From: RGIG1995 sp045645205
Lineage (GTDB): Bacteria; Bacillota; Clostridia; Oscillospirales; CAG-272
NCBI GenBank assembly: GCA_045645205.1
Contig: JAZRIJ010000062.1
Span: 1-19,031 of the forward strand
DNA: 19,031 nucleotides
Direction of reading: 5' to 3'
The position numbers were made by a program, and so were the translations under genes. Of this stretch, positions 14,473 to 19,031 are shown one piece after another; within the stretch, counting starts at the first letter, position 1; each line of letters begins with the position of its first letter. The notes beneath the pieces were generated by a model that saw only the letters and a program-made list of their open reading frames with translations, was not told the origin of the DNA and ran no database searches.

Positions 14473-14961
14473 ATGTACGAAAATACAGGTAATAAAATTA
14501 AAGGTTTTGCAAAGTTTTGCGCGTTTTGTGATATTTTTGTTTGTATAATTGTTGGTATATTTCTTTTTGCGTGTTCTTCAGTAACTGACGGCGATCGTTC
14601 GGCTTGGTTTTGTTTTGGTGGTTTTGCGTTTTTAATTCCTGGCATCGTTATATCTTGGCTTAAATATTTGTTTTTGGCGAGTTATGGCGAGCTTGTAGAG
14701 GAAACAACAAAAAGCTCGGGTTATCTTAAGGAAATAAAAGATGTTTTAACAAGCACGCACATTCAAGAAAAAAATATTCCTAATAAAGCAGTTGAAGTGC
14801 AAAAGACAGGTTGTTCTTATTGTGGTTCTAAATCTGAGCTTATGTTTGGTAATTTGTGTCCTGATTGTACTAATCTTCTTAATGCTGGTATTATTTATAA
14901 ATGCCCTGATTGTAATACATATAATTACAAAACAAACATATGTAAATGTAAGCATAGGTAA
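14473..14961 (+). CDS. Two-span membrane protein with C-terminal zinc ribbons
   Basis: This 162-aa protein has two membrane helices (about 15-36 and 46-69) in an N-terminal module resembling a widespread Firmicutes small membrane domain that begins MYEN-x-G-x-KIKG. A linker of about 40 residues follows, then CxxC pairs C114/C117, C129/C132, C144/C147 and C157/C159. The ribbon part (YCG ... NLCPDC ... YKCPDC ... CKC) repeats the arrangement of residues 27-72 of the preceding protein, so the two are related by domain duplication. GGAG precedes the ATG, 32 bp after the preceding gene. Function unknown; probably it anchors a zinc domain at the membrane face. Confidence 0.65.
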   Translation: MYENTGNKIKGFAKFCAFCDIFVCIIVGIFLFACSSVTDGDRSAWFCFGGFAFLIPGIVISWLKYLFLASYGELVEETTKSSGYLKEIKDVLTSTHIQEKNIPNKAVEVQKTGCSYCGSKSELMFGNLCPDCTNLLNAGIIYKCPDCNTYNYKTNICKCKHR

Positions 14962-14972
14962 AAATATACAAC

Positions 14973-15010
14973 AAAGCCCGCGGAACTGTCGTAGCTCCGA
15001 GGGCTTTTAT
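14973..15010. terminator. Bidirectional intrinsic terminator between convergent genes
   Basis: AAAGCCC (14973-14979) pairs with GGGCTTT (15001-15007), with an inner GGA/TCC pair, and T-rich tails lie on both strands. It stands between the plus-strand gene ending at 14961 and the minus-strand gene ending at 15010. Confidence 0.8.
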
Positions 15011-15204
15011 TATTTTACTTTATCAAACTCTCTCATATGAAGAATGTTTAATATTTCGCAAATCGTTGGTATTTGGTCTAATATGTAGCTATCTCTTTCC
15101 CCATAAGCTGAGTAGTGCCGAAGCGCATTATAAAGCAGCTCTCGTTCTTCAACATCAATTATAAGCGTAAGCCCATCATCGTTATTATGTAGTCCGAATT
15201 TCAT
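15010..15204 (-). CDS. Small hypothetical phage-type protein
   Basis: This 64-aa protein is the last gene of the minus-strand cassette. It is acidic and helical in character (VEERELLYNALRHYSAYGER is the most regular stretch), with no membrane segment. The start overlaps the stop of the upstream gene (ATGA, 15204-15201), and AAAGGAG lies 11 nt upstream. The family is not recognised. The tight overlap, the ribosome binding site and the bidirectional terminator at its end support it as a real gene. Confidence 0.6.
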   Translation of the reverse strand: MKFGLHNNDDGLTLIIDVEERELLYNALRHYSAYGERDSYILDQIPTICEILNILHMREFDKVK

Positions 15205-15395
15205 TTTATTTCTTTCTCCTTTAATTGTAATATTCTGTTTTGTGCAAGCATAGATATATATCTGTTAGCAAAACCAACCATTCTTATTATTTCTAGAGGA
15301 TTATCGCTTACGCATATTCGGCAAATACAACCGTCAAGTAAAAGCAAGGTGTTTTCTTTTTCGTGATTATCAAATGATTTGTCTAATAATTTCAT
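15201..15395 (-). CDS. Small hypothetical phage-type protein
   Basis: This 64-aa protein has Cys residues at C-x-C-x-x-C near its middle (CICRIC) and an amphipathic C-terminal helix. The ATG at 15395 has GAGGAG 9 nt upstream; the ATG at 15400 opens only two codons. It follows the YopX-family gene by 15 bp, and its ribosome binding site abuts that gene's stop. It is translationally coupled to the next small gene by a 4-bp overlap. The family is not recognised. Confidence 0.6.
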   Translation of the reverse strand: MKLLDKSFDNHEKENTLLLLDGCICRICVSDNPLEIIRMVGFANRYISMLAQNRILQLKEKEIK

Positions 15396-15410
15396 TTCAT
15401 TTTTCTCCTC

Positions 15411-15800
15411 TCATAAGCTCTGGGTTATCGTGTATATTTCCGACGATTTTGCATTTGTCAGTTGGAATGAAGTGAAATAGTCCTTCGCCTGGCTTTTTTT
15501 CATAAAACACCCATTATTAAATACTACTGTAAATAAACCTATTCTTTCGGTAGCAACACCGATGTAGTTAATGTCATATTCAACGTCTACAATATCCCCT
15601 TCAAAAATCTTCTTACCGTTTTTGTCAGTCAATCCTGTGTATTGACTAATTGTGTTTTCTATAACTTCGCCTTTGCCATATATGTGCGGTATAAATCGTT
15701 TTCCGTCAATTATTTTTACATAATCACCCTGAACCCAATCACCTTTTTTATATTGAGCATTATCTGTCTTTATTTTTGCTCTGAATAAAATTTTTCTCAT
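15411..15800 (-). CDS. YopX family phage protein
   Basis: This 129-aa protein begins MRKILFRAK and carries the YopX-family signature SQYTGLTDKNGKKIFEGDIV (residues 52-71), followed by a beta-rich barrel-like part. YopX proteins are common accessory proteins of phages of Firmicutes; their biochemical role is not established. The length is within the family range. GAGAGGAAG lies upstream of the ATG. It is the central gene of a minus-strand cassette of small phage-type genes and marks this arm as phage-derived, although such genes are more typical of tailed phages than of inoviruses, which hints that the arm may come from another source. Confidence 0.85.
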   Translation of the reverse strand: MRKILFRAKIKTDNAQYKKGDWVQGDYVKIIDGKRFIPHIYGKGEVIENTISQYTGLTDKNGKKIFEGDIVDVEYDINYIGVATERIGLFTVVFNNGCFMKKSQAKDYFTSFQLTNAKSSEIYTITQSL

Positions 15801-15818
15801 ATCTGATTGCTTCCTCTC

Positions 15819-15961
15819 TCAAAATCCGTATTTGTTTCTTCTTTGACCCGAGTAGTCAACGATACCTTCGTTGACCGCCTTGCGCTTTGCCTCGTCTGGA
15901 TAGTGATATAAGAAAACAATCACTTTCCAAACCGTCTTAAAAATTTCTTTGTCTTTTTCAT
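15819..15961 (-). pseudogene. Frameshifted small phage-type gene
   Basis: The ATG at 15961 with a GGGGG site 5 nt upstream opens only 13 codons. One extra base in the A5 run after the ATG would join it to a longer frame that reads KEIFKTVWKVIVFLYHYPDE, then AKRKAVNEGIVDYSGQ, and stops at 15821-15819. The YPDEAKRKAVNEG-VDYSGQ stretch recalls small proteins next to YopX genes in gut phages. A GTG inside the longer frame could start a 34-aa product but has no good ribosome binding site. It is either a decayed gene, slippage expression or a sequencing error. The product would be about 47 aa with no known role. Confidence 0.45.
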
Positions 15962-15971
15962 ATGTACCCCC

Positions 15972-16001
15972 TTGACAAACACCGCTCTTTTATGTTATCA
16001 T
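15972..16001 (+). promoter_or_regulatory. Plus-strand promoter of a putative small RNA
   Basis: TTGACA (15972-15977), 18 nt, TATCAT (15996-16001). It points away from all neighbouring genes, which are on the minus strand. CACCGCTC (15980-15987) and GGGCGGTG (16014-16021) form an inverted repeat (7 of 8) that spans the -10 box. The -35 box lies beside the ribosome binding site of the minus-strand frameshifted gene. Confidence 0.6.
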
Positions 16002-16007
16002 AGAGGG

Positions 16008-16095
16008 GAAGAAGGGCGGTGCGTTCTTCTTCACCCTCTGGGTTAATTGCTAACCGCTCTGTGTGCTAATCATCGCGGTTAGCCTTTTTTATTCC
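16008..16095 (+). ncRNA. Putative small RNA with terminator and competing hairpin
   Basis: From the promoter just upstream, a transcript of about 85 nt would form a GAAGAA/TTCTTC hairpin (16008-16032) and end at an intrinsic terminator: GCTAACCGC (16049-16057), loop, GCGGTTAGC (16075-16083), then TTTTTT (16085-16090). GGTTA (16041-16045) can pair with TAACC (16051-16055) instead, breaking the terminator arm. No coding potential is evident. It lies antisense to the leader between two minus-strand genes, so it may regulate that cassette. Confidence 0.5.
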
Positions 16096-16172
16096 TTTTC
16101 TTTCTTATCCTCCTTTCTACGGACTTGTGACCGTTCCATTTTGTGAGTGCATTACCGAGGGCATTTCCCTCG

Positions 16173-16433
16173 TTACTCTGCATCTTTCTGCGAGATAACC
16201 TCTTTGTACACATCAGGACTAATCCAACCGCTCTCATACATCTCATCAGTGACATCAGTCATCTTGTATTGCTTGATTAGGCTTTGTGCTTCTCTCAAAC
16301 CACTTAAATCGAATGACCTGCCGAACTTATCTCTAAAACTGTAAAACAAAGAACCATCGGAATAGATGTGTTCCTCAACCTTCGTTTTCCAAGTGTCTGT
16401 GGTGTTTACTGTTGCCCATACTCTTCTTAACAT
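16173..16433 (-). CDS. Hypothetical protein, first gene of the minus-strand cassette
   Basis: This 86-aa protein (from MLRRVWATVNTTDTW) is rich in charged residues and has no membrane segment. The frame is open to a TTG at 16472, but the ATG at 16433 follows AAAGGATATAAGGAT and is preferred. A consensus promoter with an operator-like repeat lies about 70 bp upstream. The stop codon lies in a weak hairpin (16151-16178). Function unknown. Its place directly behind the regulated promoter, opposite the ribbon-helix-helix gene, suggests it is under that protein's control. Confidence 0.55.
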   Translation of the reverse strand: MLRRVWATVNTTDTWKTKVEEHIYSDGSLFYSFRDKFGRSFDLSGLREAQSLIKQYKMTDVTDEMYESGWISPDVYKEVISQKDAE

Positions 16434-16505
16434 ATCCTTATATCCTTTCTTTCGTAACGTATTAAAATCCAAATTCAGCCATCGTCTTGCTACCTTACAT
16501 TATAT

Positions 16506-16534
16506 ATTATATCATACTGTACCCATTATGTCAA
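16506..16534 (-). promoter_or_regulatory. Consensus promoter of the minus-strand cassette
   Basis: On the minus strand there is TTGACA (16534-16529), a 17-nt spacer and TATAAT (16511-16506), a perfect consensus. The spacer and the last -35 bases are covered by an operator-like repeat (16513-16530). Transcription would start near 16499. Confidence 0.8.
16513..16530. promoter_or_regulatory. Operator-like repeat 2 (over the minus-strand promoter)
   Basis: CATACTG-TACC-CATTATG is an 18-bp dyad with 4-nt centre. It matches operator 1 in 13 of 14 half-site bases and lies in the spacer of the minus-strand promoter, so binding would block transcription. Confidence 0.55.
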
Positions 16535-16578
16535 GTGTTATTTTGCACAAAGTTTTTATTGAATTTTTGTATATTTTG

Positions 16579-16596
16579 CATACTGGACACAGTATG
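16579..16596. promoter_or_regulatory. Operator-like repeat 1 (over the plus-strand promoter)
   Basis: CATACTG-GACA-CAGTATG is a perfect 7-bp dyad with a 4-nt centre. It covers the -35 box of the promoter of the ribbon-helix-helix gene. A second near-identical site lies over the divergent promoter. Confidence 0.65.
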
Positions 16597-16612
16597 TTAT
16601 TTGTGTTATAAT
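16584..16612 (+). promoter_or_regulatory. Promoter of the ribbon-helix-helix gene
   Basis: TGGACA (16584-16589), 17 nt, TATAAT (16607-16612). The -35 box is inside operator 1, so the gene is probably autoregulated. The start codon follows at 16632. Confidence 0.7.
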
Positions 16613-16631
16613 TATTGAGAGGTGATAATAA

Positions 16632-16823
16632 ATGGGGCGTACATCAAGTACTGTTAAAGACCGTTATAATGCTAAAGCTTATGACGAAATTAAATTAAGA
16701 GTTAAAAAAGGCGAAAAAGAAGTAATCAAAGCTCACGCCGAGAAATACGACGGCGGCAGCGTAAACGCCTTTATCCAAAGAGCCATATCGGAAACAATGC
16801 AGAGAGATAATTCAGAGGGGTAA
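16632..16823 (+). CDS. Ribbon-helix-helix (Arc-like) DNA-binding protein
   Basis: This 63-aa protein has a beta strand (YDEIKLRVKKG, residues 17-27), helix A (EVIKAHAEKYDG) and helix B (SVNAFIQRAISETMQRD), the Arc/MetJ layout of a dimeric ribbon-helix-helix repressor. Very similar proteins beginning MGRTSS are common in mobile elements of Clostridia, often labelled antitoxin-like. GAGAGGTG precedes the ATG. Its promoter carries a perfect dyad, with a second copy over the divergent promoter, so it probably represses itself and the minus-strand cassette. No toxin partner is visible downstream. A role in a relaxosome or replication control remains possible. Confidence 0.8.
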   Translation: MGRTSSTVKDRYNAKAYDEIKLRVKKGEKEVIKAHAEKYDGGSVNAFIQRAISETMQRDNSEG

Positions 16824-17138
16824 ATCTTCGACTTTTTCTCTCCGTGCCCGCAGGCACAGCTACAAAATACGCAAAATTTCGATATGTGCCTTATTGGAGA
16901 ACCCGCAACCAACTTCAAAAGCTGCTTTTTTGTCCCCCCTTCCTGTGGCTACATCGCGCGAAGCGCTACCTGTCTATAAGGTGTCGCTCTCATTACCGCC
17001 GAGCAGGCGGTATCAATGAAACAATACCGCTAAAGTGGTGTTGTTTCGTTGACAGTGTCGGACGAAGCTTGCGGCGGCCCAAAAAACAAAATTAAAGCAC
17101 CATACTATAGTCAGAAGCTAATATAGTTAAATCACAGG
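16824..17138. other. GC-rich hairpin-rich non-coding stretch
   Basis: No convincing gene is seen in these 315 bases. Compared with its AT-rich neighbours it is G+C-rich. It has several hairpins: GTGCC-CGCA-GGCAC (16844-16857), TACCGCC-GAGCA-GGCGGTA (16994-17012), and a longer imperfect one with GAAACAA/TTGTTTC arms (17018-17047). Its place between a small DNA-binding protein and a transposase would fit a cis-acting site such as an origin or transfer site, or a structured RNA. This is unproven. Confidence 0.4.
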
Positions 17139-17194
17139 ACTTGACAAAACCGAGCCTTTGTGGTATAATCACAATAAGCTCGGTTTTGTCAAGT
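17139..17194 (+). promoter_or_regulatory. Promoter inside a perfect 17-bp inverted repeat (transposase leader)
   Basis: ACTTGACAAAACCGAGC (17139-17155) and its exact reverse complement (17178-17194) flank a core with TATAAT (17164-17169). TTGACA (17141-17146) to TATAAT is 17 nt. The symmetry puts a second TTGACA on the minus strand exactly 17 nt from the other side of the same -10 hexamer. An inner TTGTG/CACAA pair (17158-17162, 17170-17174) extends the dyad. Confidence 0.75.
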
Positions 17195-17228
17195 GGGTGT
17201 ACAAAGGTGAGGGTGTGATTTTACAAAA

Positions 17229-17261
17229 ATGACCGTAGCTTCAGCAAAAAGAAAAAAATAG
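17229..17261 (+). CDS. Ten-residue leader peptide upstream of the transposase
   Basis: ATG at 17229 reads MTVASAKRKK and stops at TAG 17259-17261. A mini-frame beginning GTG at 17215 (five residues) ends in an ATGA overlap with it, with AAAGG 7 nt before that GTG, so the two would be translationally coupled. The peptide ends on an A7 run, 7 nt before a 30-bp palindrome. It may be an attenuation leader, or the first part of a frameshifted, longer transposase. Confidence 0.4.
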   Translation: MTVASAKRKK

Positions 17262-17295
17262 TATCAAGCAACGACCGCGCGCGCGGTCGTTGCTT
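17252..17295 (+). promoter_or_regulatory. A7 slippery run plus 30-bp palindrome: attenuator or -1 frameshift signal
   Basis: A AAA AAA (17252-17258) is in the right phase of the leader peptide for a -1 slip. The palindrome AAGCAACGACCGCGC and its complement (17266-17295) begins 7 nt later. A -1 shift enters the transposase frame, which is open from here to the transposase ATG. The palindrome is followed by Ts (to 17298), so it would also work as an intrinsic terminator. Both readings fit the sequence. Confidence 0.55.
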
Positions 17296-17316
17296 TTTCT
17301 CCCGAAAGAGTAAAAC

Positions 17317-17393
17317 CCCTGTGCGGAGAGAAAAAGGCAAAGGCGAGGGCGAGAAGCTTCAGCTCCGCCCCGCCTTGCCGTCTCCGCACAGGG
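17317..17393 (+). repeat. Long nested inverted repeat in the transposase leader
   Basis: CCCTGTGCGGAGA (17317-17329) pairs perfectly with TCTCCGCACAGGG (17381-17393). Between them GGCAA-GGCG-GGGCG can pair with CGCCC-CGCC-TTGCC. It ends 29 nt before the transposase ATG and could hide or position the ribosome binding site. Confidence 0.6.
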
Positions 17394-17422
17394 CACTCGG
17401 AAACAACGAAGGCGAGGTAAAT

Positions 17423-18469
17423 ATGAGACATTATAAAACACTTACCTGGACTGATAGACTAAAAATCGAAGCTTGGCAAAAAGCAAAAATCAAGCCGCAA
17501 AAAATGGCTGAAATGCTCGGTGTTCATTTTTCTACCGTATACCGCGAATTAAAGCGCGGTCAGTATGAACATCTTAATATGGATTATACTACAGAGATTA
17601 GATATAGTCCCGACAAATCCGAAAAAAAGAAACAGGATAATTTGCGCGCTAAAGGTCCTGCACTTAAAATAGGTAATGATATGGCATTTGCTGAATTTAT
17701 TGAGTATATGATAAGCGTTGAGAAATATTCGCCTGAAGCAGCACTTGGTAAAATTAAAAAGGATAATTTAGAATTTAATACTTCCGTTTGTAAGCAAACC
17801 TTGTATAGATATATTGAACAAGGTGTTTTTCTTACGCTTTCGAACGAAGATCTTCCCGTAAAGCGAAATAAGAAAAAATTCAAATTAAAAAAAGAAAAAG
17901 CGGCAAGACCACCAAAAGGAACAAGCATTGAAAAACGCCCTGCAATAATAGCAGAGCGTTCAACTTTTGGACATTGGGAAATGGACTGTGTAGAGGGAAC
18001 TAAAAAAACAAAAGGAACACTTCTTGTTCTTACCGAACGCCTTACCCGATTTGAGATTGTTCGTAAAATGAAGGACAAAACCGCTAAGAGCGTTGTTAAG
18101 GCTCTTAATGCTATAGAGCGTGAGTATGGTGTTTCGTTGTTCCGTATTATATTTAAAACCCTTACAATGGATAACGGTATGGAGTTTTCCGATTATCTCG
18201 GCATTGAAAAATGTGTTAACGGCAAAGGCAAGCGCACAGAAGCCTTTTATTGCCACCCTTATTCTTCCTGGGAGCGTGGCTCAAATGAAAATCAAAATAA
18301 GCTGATTAGGCGGCATTATCCTAAAGGATTTGATTTTGATAAAGTAACTCAAAAACAAATTCTAAAGCTCCAAAATTGGATAAACGACTATCCTCGCAAA
18401 ATGTTTGATTATGCAAGCTCATCAGACCTCTTTGAAGCATATCTGAATGATATTAAATCAGCTTCTTAA
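17423..18469 (+). CDS. IS30-family DDE transposase
   Basis: This 348-aa protein has an N-terminal helix-turn-helix (residues 7-45, KMAEMLGVHFSTVYRELKRG), typical of IS30-type enzymes, and a DDE catalytic domain with D188 (GHWEMDCVEG), D250 (TMDNGMEFS) and E284 (WERGSNENQN). The D250-E284 gap of 33 residues is the family spacing. It cuts and joins DNA ends through inverted repeats. The ATG at 17423 follows GGCGAGGT. The same frame stays open upstream to 17219, so a longer form made by frameshifting is possible. No second IS boundary is seen next to the gene, whereas inverted repeats are found at the far left and right of the whole element. All catalytic residues are present, so it is probably active. 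Confidence 0.92.
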   Translation: MRHYKTLTWTDRLKIEAWQKAKIKPQKMAEMLGVHFSTVYRELKRGQYEHLNMDYTTEIRYSPDKSEKKKQDNLRAKGPALKIGNDMAFAEFIEYMISVEKYSPEAALGKIKKDNLEFNTSVCKQTLYRYIEQGVFLTLSNEDLPVKRNKKKFKLKKEKAARPPKGTSIEKRPAIIAERSTFGHWEMDCVEGTKKTKGTLLVLTERLTRFEIVRKMKDKTAKSVVKALNAIEREYGVSLFRIIFKTLTMDNGMEFSDYLGIEKCVNGKGKRTEAFYCHPYSSWERGSNENQNKLIRRHYPKGFDFDKVTQKQILKLQNWINDYPRKMFDYASSSDLFEAYLNDIKSAS

Positions 18470-18481
18470 AAAAATTTTTTG

Positions 18482-18495
18482 AATTTTTTTGCACA
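18482..18495 (-). repeat. Possible right terminal inverted repeat of the element
   Basis: AATTTTTTTGCACA, read on the minus strand as TGTGCAAAAAAATT, matches the left end at 2248-2261 in 12 of 14 bases, with TA outside both. If the ends were joined with TA between them they would form TTTGCACATATGTGCAAA, a perfect 18-bp palindrome. It lies 12 bp beyond the transposase stop. Confidence 0.4.
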
Positions 18496-18537
18496 TAACT
18501 ATTGACTTTTCAGTTTTTATTTTATTCCGCCAATATC

Positions 18538-18563
18538 AAAAGCGGAGGCGTTACGCCTCCGCT
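18538..18563 (-). terminator. Terminator of the GH2 gene
   Basis: AGCGGAGGCG (18541-18550) and CGCCTCCGCT (18554-18563) form a perfect 10-bp stem with a 3-nt loop. On the minus strand it is followed by TTTG and lies 7 bp after the stop codon of the GH2 gene. Confidence 0.8.
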
Positions 18564-18570
18564 TATTTAA

Positions 18571-19031
18571 TTATTTCTTTTCTGCGGGCTTTCTTATGCG
18601 GTTAAGCTTTTTGTTCATCTTAAGAAGCTCTTCCTTTGTAAAGGAAATGTTCATCATTCCCATCATACTTGTCAGACGAAGTACGGTAAAGCCGCCCATC
18701 ATCTGCATAAGTCCGCCGTCAGCCTTCAGGTCAACATCAAATCCACCCGACTTCTTGCCAGCATTCTTGTCCTTCTTGTTAGCATCCATCTTCTTTTTAA
18801 GCTTAAGACCAACACCGATAAACCAAAGCTTTCCTCTCTTGGACTTCATAATATCCGCGATCTTATCGTTAAGAGAGAAGCGTCCCTCGATCATAGTTAC
18901 GTCGAACCAGTTGAGAACTGCATTCTTCTCCTTGAGGCGATACTCCTCGTTGAAGGTATCAACCTTACGGATGTTCGCACTGTCACGGCACTCGCCTGCA
19001 ACCGCTACGAGCTCGGTCTCGCCGACGTTCT
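18571..19031 (-). CDS. GH2-family glycosidase (beta-galactosidase type), C-terminal part
   Basis: The frame enters from the right window edge and ends at 18571, giving about 153 residues. The visible part begins TELVAVAGECRDSANIRKVD, then NAVLNWFDVT, and continues with FSLNDKIADIMKSKRGK, a Met/Gly-rich stretch and a NKKLNRIRKPAEKK end. This resembles the C-terminal end of clostridial GH2 beta-galactosidases/glucuronidases, which finish with such a FSxxDKxxDIM and Met-rich segment. These enzymes remove beta-linked sugars from oligosaccharides in the cytoplasm. The catalytic core is outside the window, so the substrate cannot be stated. The ATG inside the frame at 18894 is not the gene start. 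Its higher G+C codons resemble the folC flank, marking host chromosome. Confidence 0.6.
   Translation of the reverse strand, partial: NVGETELVAVAGECRDSANIRKVDTFNEEYRLKEKNAVLNWFDVTMIEGRFSLNDKIADIMKSKRGKLWFIGVGLKLKKKMDANKKDKNAGKKSGGFDVDLKADGGLMQMMGGFTVLRLTSMMGMMNISFTKEELLKMNKKLNRIRKPAEKK

Larger units (their letters stand above)
2248..18495. mobile_element. Inovirus-like (filamentous phage) provirus with an IS30-type transposase
   Basis: An AT-rich block of mostly phage-type genes lies between two G+C-richer host loci (folT operon and GH2 gene). Evidence for a filamentous phage is a Rep_trans-like initiator, a small following protein in the gpV position, several single-span envelope proteins, a signal-peptide protein with C-terminal anchor and basic tail (pIII-like), and a membrane ATPase with Zot/pI-like motifs, in an order similar to Ff phages. 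The IS30-family transposase at the right end is a candidate integrase; IS30-type transposases are known in Spiroplasma filamentous phages. Possible ends are TGTGC-type inverted repeats next to TA at 2246-2247 and 18496-18497. At about 16.2 kb it is large for the group. It could instead be a composite of a phage, a phage-gene cassette and an independent IS. The identity is moderately sure; the exact ends are weak. Confidence 0.6.

Noticed and set aside
16632..16823. Antitoxin of a toxin-antitoxin pair
   Set aside because: The protein type fits, but no toxin gene lies next to it on the same strand; it is called only as a DNA-binding regulator.
16844..17095. 83-aa frame in the GC-rich block
   Set aside because: It has no ribosome binding site, starts inside a hairpin and is rich in Arg/Cys/Trp as expected of translated non-coding GC-rich DNA.
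17139..17194. Invertible promoter (phase-variation switch)
   Set aside because: A perfect inverted repeat flanks the -10 box, but no invertase gene is seen and the inverted core would place ATTATA, not a good -10, in the plus orientation; kept only as a palindromic promoter.

Overview
The window reads as a chromosomal segment of a low-GC Gram-positive bacterium of the class Clostridia, probably a gut Oscillospiraceae/Lachnospiraceae-type organism. The evidence is strong AAGGAGG-type ribosome binding sites, TTGACA/TATAAT promoters, an ECF-type folate transporter gene under a tetrahydrofolate riboswitch, and a C-terminal fragment of a clostridial-type GH2 beta-galactosidase. No ribosomal RNA, tRNA or CRISPR array was seen.

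Host flanks. Positions 1-2205 hold a minus-strand one-carbon operon. Reading leftwards it runs promoter (2205-2177), THF riboswitch (2160-2059), an SD-masking hairpin, folT, folC and the start of ahcY, which is cut by the window edge. Positions 18541-19031 hold the 3' end of a GH2 glycosidase gene, also on the minus strand, with its terminator. These flanks are visibly richer in G+C than most of what lies between them.

Inserted element, about 2248-18495 (boundaries tentative). A long plus-strand gene series (2294-14961) looks like a filamentous phage (inovirus-like, Tubulavirales-type) provirus of a Gram-positive host. It holds a Rep_trans-like rolling-circle initiator, a small protein in the position of a gpV ssDNA-binding protein, a Com-like zinc finger and a terminator. 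Then come three membrane-anchored surface proteins, a second terminator, a 685-aa pIII-like protein with signal peptide and C-terminal anchor, basic Arg/Tyr-rich proteins, a structured RNA, a 40-aa membrane peptide, and a 719-aa membrane ATPase with Zot/pI-like motifs. The order (replication, ssDNA binding, terminator, envelope proteins, terminator, adsorption protein, morphogenesis ATPase) parallels Ff phages. No pIV-like secretin is seen, as expected in a monoderm host. Two zinc-ribbon membrane proteins follow, one carrying a PD-(D/E)XK-like nuclease domain.

Right arm of the element. Positions 15010-16433 are a minus-strand cassette of small phage-type genes (YopX family and others), interrupted by what looks like a plus-strand small RNA gene with competing antiterminator and terminator hairpins. 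A divergent promoter pair at 16506-16612 carries two matching 18-bp operators and drives this cassette on one side and a ribbon-helix-helix protein on the other. A GC-rich, hairpin-rich non-coding stretch follows. Last comes an IS30-family transposase whose leader has a promoter inside a perfect inverted repeat, a leader peptide, an A7 slippery run and a 30-bp palindrome. Short imperfect inverted repeats (TGTGCAAA-RARATT) beside TA dinucleotides at 2248 and 18495 suggest that the transposase may move the whole 16-kb unit.

The most interesting points are the inovirus-like element itself, its atypical ATPase (membrane segments N-terminal, Walker A lacking the invariant glycine), a frameshifted basic protein on an A7 run, several RNA structures, and promoters embedded in inverted repeats. 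Function calls for the envelope and small proteins rest on architecture and gene order, not on sequence searches.
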